From: Microlunatus parietis | GTDB taxonomy: Bacteria > Actinomycetota > Actinomycetes > Propionibacteriales > Propionibacteriaceae | Direction: 5' to 3' | DNA: 64,000 bases | Assembly: GCF_013407955.1 (NCBI RefSeq) | Contig: NZ_JACCBU010000001.1 | Coordinates: 3,162,001-3,226,000, forward strand | Shown: positions 62,297 to 64,000 of the stretch, piece after piece | Numbering within the stretch: the first letter of the stretch is position 1 | Layout: each line of letters opens with the position of its first letter | Program-made: the position numbers and the translations under genes | Notes under the pieces: model-generated | What the model saw: the letters and a program-made list of their open reading frames with translations, nothing else | The model's database searches: none | Told to the model about the DNA's origin: nothing

Positions 62297-62998
62297 ATGC
62301 GCGTGCTGATCGTGGAAGACGAAGCGGGGCTCGCCAGCGCCCTCCGGGTCGGCCTCGCCCATCAGGGGTACGCGGTCGACGTCGCCCTCACCTGCGCCGA
62401 GGCGCGCTTCAAGCTCGGCACCGCCGAGTACGACCTGCTGGTGCTCGACGCGAACCTGCCGGACGGCGACGGCTTCTCGCTCGCCGAGGCGATCCGGCAC
62501 GGCCGGGTCGAGTGCATGTCCGGCTCCGACGTCCGGATCCTGATGCTGACCGCCCGGACCCAGCTGCAGGACCGGGTCCGCGGGCTCGACGTCGGCGCCG
62601 ACGACTACCTGGTGAAGCCGTTCGCGCTGGCCGAGCTGACCGCGCGGATCCGAGCCCTGTTCCGCCGCGAGGTCCGTGGCGACACGGCCGTGCTCAGCCA
62701 CGGCCCGGTCCGGCTGGACACGGCCCGGCAGCTGGCGCACCGCGGCGAGCGCGAGCTGCGGCTGACCCGTAAGGAGTTCGGCGTTCTCCGTTATCTGCTG
62801 ACGAAACCGGAGGCGGTCGTCTCGGCCGAGGAACTGCTGCAGCACGTCTGGGACGAGAACGCGGACCCGTTCAGCCAGACGGTCCGGGTCACGGTCGGCA
62901 CGCTGCGCCGCAAGCTCACCGTCGACGGGGAGCCGCAACTTCTGGAGACGCTGGTCGGGCGCGGCTACCGGCTCCGTGATCACGATTTCGAGGAATGA
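62297..62998 (+). CDS. OmpR/PhoB-family response regulator
   Basis: A 233-residue regulator. Receiver domain: acidic pair in VLIVEDEAG, phosphoacceptor Asp51 in LLVLDANLPDGDG, Thr in ILMLTARTQL, and Lys in YLVKPFALAELTARI. A winged-helix domain follows (LTRKEFGVLRYLLTKPEAVVSAEELLQHVW, RVTVGTLRRKL, VGRGYRL). The ATG at 62297 is chosen because the receiver starts there. It is divergent from the MoxR operon and 2 bases upstream of its cognate kinase gene. Confidence 0.93.
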   Translation: MRVLIVEDEAGLASALRVGLAHQGYAVDVALTCAEARFKLGTAEYDLLVLDANLPDGDGFSLAEAIRHGRVECMSGSDVRILMLTARTQLQDRVRGLDVGADDYLVKPFALAELTARIRALFRREVRGDTAVLSHGPVRLDTARQLAHRGERELRLTRKEFGVLRYLLTKPEAVVSAEELLQHVWDENADPFSQTVRVTVGTLRRKLTVDGEPQLLETLVGRGYRLRDHDFEE

Positions 62999-63000
62999 TC

Positions 63001-64000
63001 ATGGCCGATCAGCTCGTCGTACCACGGACCCCGGCCGGACGGTTGCTGCGCCGAGCCTGGTTGCGACTGCCGGACGGGGCGCGGACGATCCGGGTCCGGC
63101 TGACGCTGACGTACTCGGCGCTGTTGTTCGGGATCACCGCGTTGATCTTGGTCTGTCTCTACGTCGCGCTGTCCCAGACGATCGTCGCCGAGCCGCTGGA
63201 CCCGGTGACGGTCAAGCGGTTCGAGAAGAACTCCGACGGCACGATCGTGTACCGGCCCGGCGAGCAGTTCCAGGCCGCGGACCTGGCCAGCGTCCAGAAA
63301 GCGGTCAACTTCGCGGTGCTGCAGACGGTCCGCGACTACTCCGTGCTGGCGTTGGTGATCATGTTCGGGCTCAGCCTGGTGATCGGCTGGTGGGTGGCCG
63401 GCCGCGCGCTGCGACCGGTGAAGCGGATCACCACGGCGACCCGGGAGATCACCGCGACCGACCTGTCCCGGAGGATCGGCGCGAGCGGGCCGCCGGACGA
63501 ACTGCGTACGCTCGCGGACACGATCGACGACATGCTGAACCGGCTGGACACCGCGTTCCGCGCCGAGCGGACTCTGGTCGAGGACGTCTCGCACGAGCTG
63601 CGCAACCCGGTCGCCGTGGTCCAGGCGAACGTGGAAGCCGTGCTGGGCAACGAATCCGCGACGATCGCGGAGCGCCGCGAGGCGACGGCCGTGGTGACCC
63701 ACGCGACCGCGCGGATGACCCGGCTGCTGGAGGATCTGCTGGCGACCGCCCGGAAGCGCTCGGCGGCGTTCGTCGATCGGGAACTTGATCTTGCCCGGCT
63801 GGGCCGCAACGTCGCCGACGCGTACCGGCTGGTCGCCGACGAACGTTCGATCCGTCTTGATCTTCGCGGCCATGACGGGCCGATCGTGTACGGCGACGCG
63901 GAGTCGCTGGAGCGCGCCGTGTCCAACCTGCTGTCCAACGCCGTCCGGCTGGCACCCGAGGGCAGCACGATCATGATCGCCTCCGGCAGCCGGGACGGCT
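63001..64000 (+). CDS. Sensor histidine kinase (partial, runs off the window)
   Basis: The first 333 codons of a membrane sensor kinase. One helix (LTYSALLFGITALILVCLYV), an extracytoplasmic loop of about 70 residues, a second helix (YSVLALVIMFGLSLVIGWWV), a HAMP domain (ALRPVKRITTATREITATDL), and the dimerisation helix with phosphorylated His in DVSHELRNPVAVVQ. The N-box begins NLLSNAVRLAPEG at the window edge. It starts 2 bases after the response regulator stop. The ligand is unknown; the small periplasmic loop allows envelope sensing. Confidence 0.92.
   Translation, partial: MADQLVVPRTPAGRLLRRAWLRLPDGARTIRVRLTLTYSALLFGITALILVCLYVALSQTIVAEPLDPVTVKRFEKNSDGTIVYRPGEQFQAADLASVQKAVNFAVLQTVRDYSVLALVIMFGLSLVIGWWVAGRALRPVKRITTATREITATDLSRRIGASGPPDELRTLADTIDDMLNRLDTAFRAERTLVEDVSHELRNPVAVVQANVEAVLGNESATIAERREATAVVTHATARMTRLLEDLLATARKRSAAFVDRELDLARLGRNVADAYRLVADERSIRLDLRGHDGPIVYGDAESLERAVSNLLSNAVRLAPEGSTIMIASGSRDG

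Overview
The window is very GC-rich and gene-dense. Most genes start with ATG or GTG behind a GGAG-type ribosome binding site. ECF41 and ECF42 sigma factors, vapBC pairs, an F420-type luciferase-like oxidoreductase, Tat and lipoprotein secreted enzymes and many carbohydrate-active enzymes point to a soil-type actinomycete. A Propionibacteriaceae (Microlunatus-like) or Kribbella-like host is my inference; there is no rRNA gene to settle it. I saw no tRNA, rRNA, CRISPR array, transposase or prophage.

Layout. 0-6.7 kb: a vapBC pair, an ECF41 sigma factor divergent from its probable target (an FAD-linked oxidase), a gabD2-like aldehyde dehydrogenase and a GH2 glycosidase. 6.7-14.8 kb: a DoxX / YCII / ECF42 operon, two APH-fold kinases, a DHFR-like reductase, and a lower-GC segment flanked by a 133-bp duplication next to a large secreted protein. 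14.8-24.7 kb: OsmC, an EamA transporter, a ROK-regulated sugar operon (ROK repressor, TIM-barrel isomerase, Gfo/Idh/MocA dehydrogenase), a lipoprotein, an imine-reductase-like enzyme with a divergent HxlR regulator, and an IlvD/Edd sugar-acid dehydratase. 24.7-36.4 kb: Excalibur protein, GH43 lipoprotein, PhoD phosphatase, ferredoxin-reductase-like flavoprotein, SMP-30 lactonase, a GNAT, a secreted EEP-family enzyme, a formylglycine-generating enzyme coupled to an SDR, and a luciferase-like/hemerythrin fusion divergent from a MarR regulator.

36.4-47.7 kb: nucleotidyltransferase, isochorismatase-like protein lacking its cysteine, a large unclassified glycosidase-like protein, class III aminotransferase, a DUF433 antitoxin with a decayed toxin behind it, methyltransferase, RmlD-like reductase, esterase, a Tat-exported protein behind a LacI-type operator, and an LPXTG-like surface protein. 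47.7-57.9 kb: a tightly coupled sugar cluster (GH127, zinc dehydrogenase, a kinase interrupted by an amber codon, an enolase paralogue with altered active site), a GH13 amylase with two X25-like modules, a second vapBC pair and a decayed cyclase-like gene. 57.9-64 kb: HtrA-like protease, VWA, DUF58 and MoxR genes, then a two-component system running off the end.

The main theme is scavenging of plant or microbial polysaccharides and sugar acids: secreted GH13, GH43 and unclassified glycosidases, apparently cytoplasmic GH2 and GH127 enzymes, sugar dehydrogenases, a lactonase and a sugar-acid dehydratase, each with local regulators. The most unusual items are the GH127/dehydrogenase/kinase/enolase-like cluster, two copies of a 78-bp inverted-repeat element, a flanking-repeat insertion at 10.3-11.4 kb, and striking enrichment of GATC words with A/T-rich flanks even where this forces rare codons.
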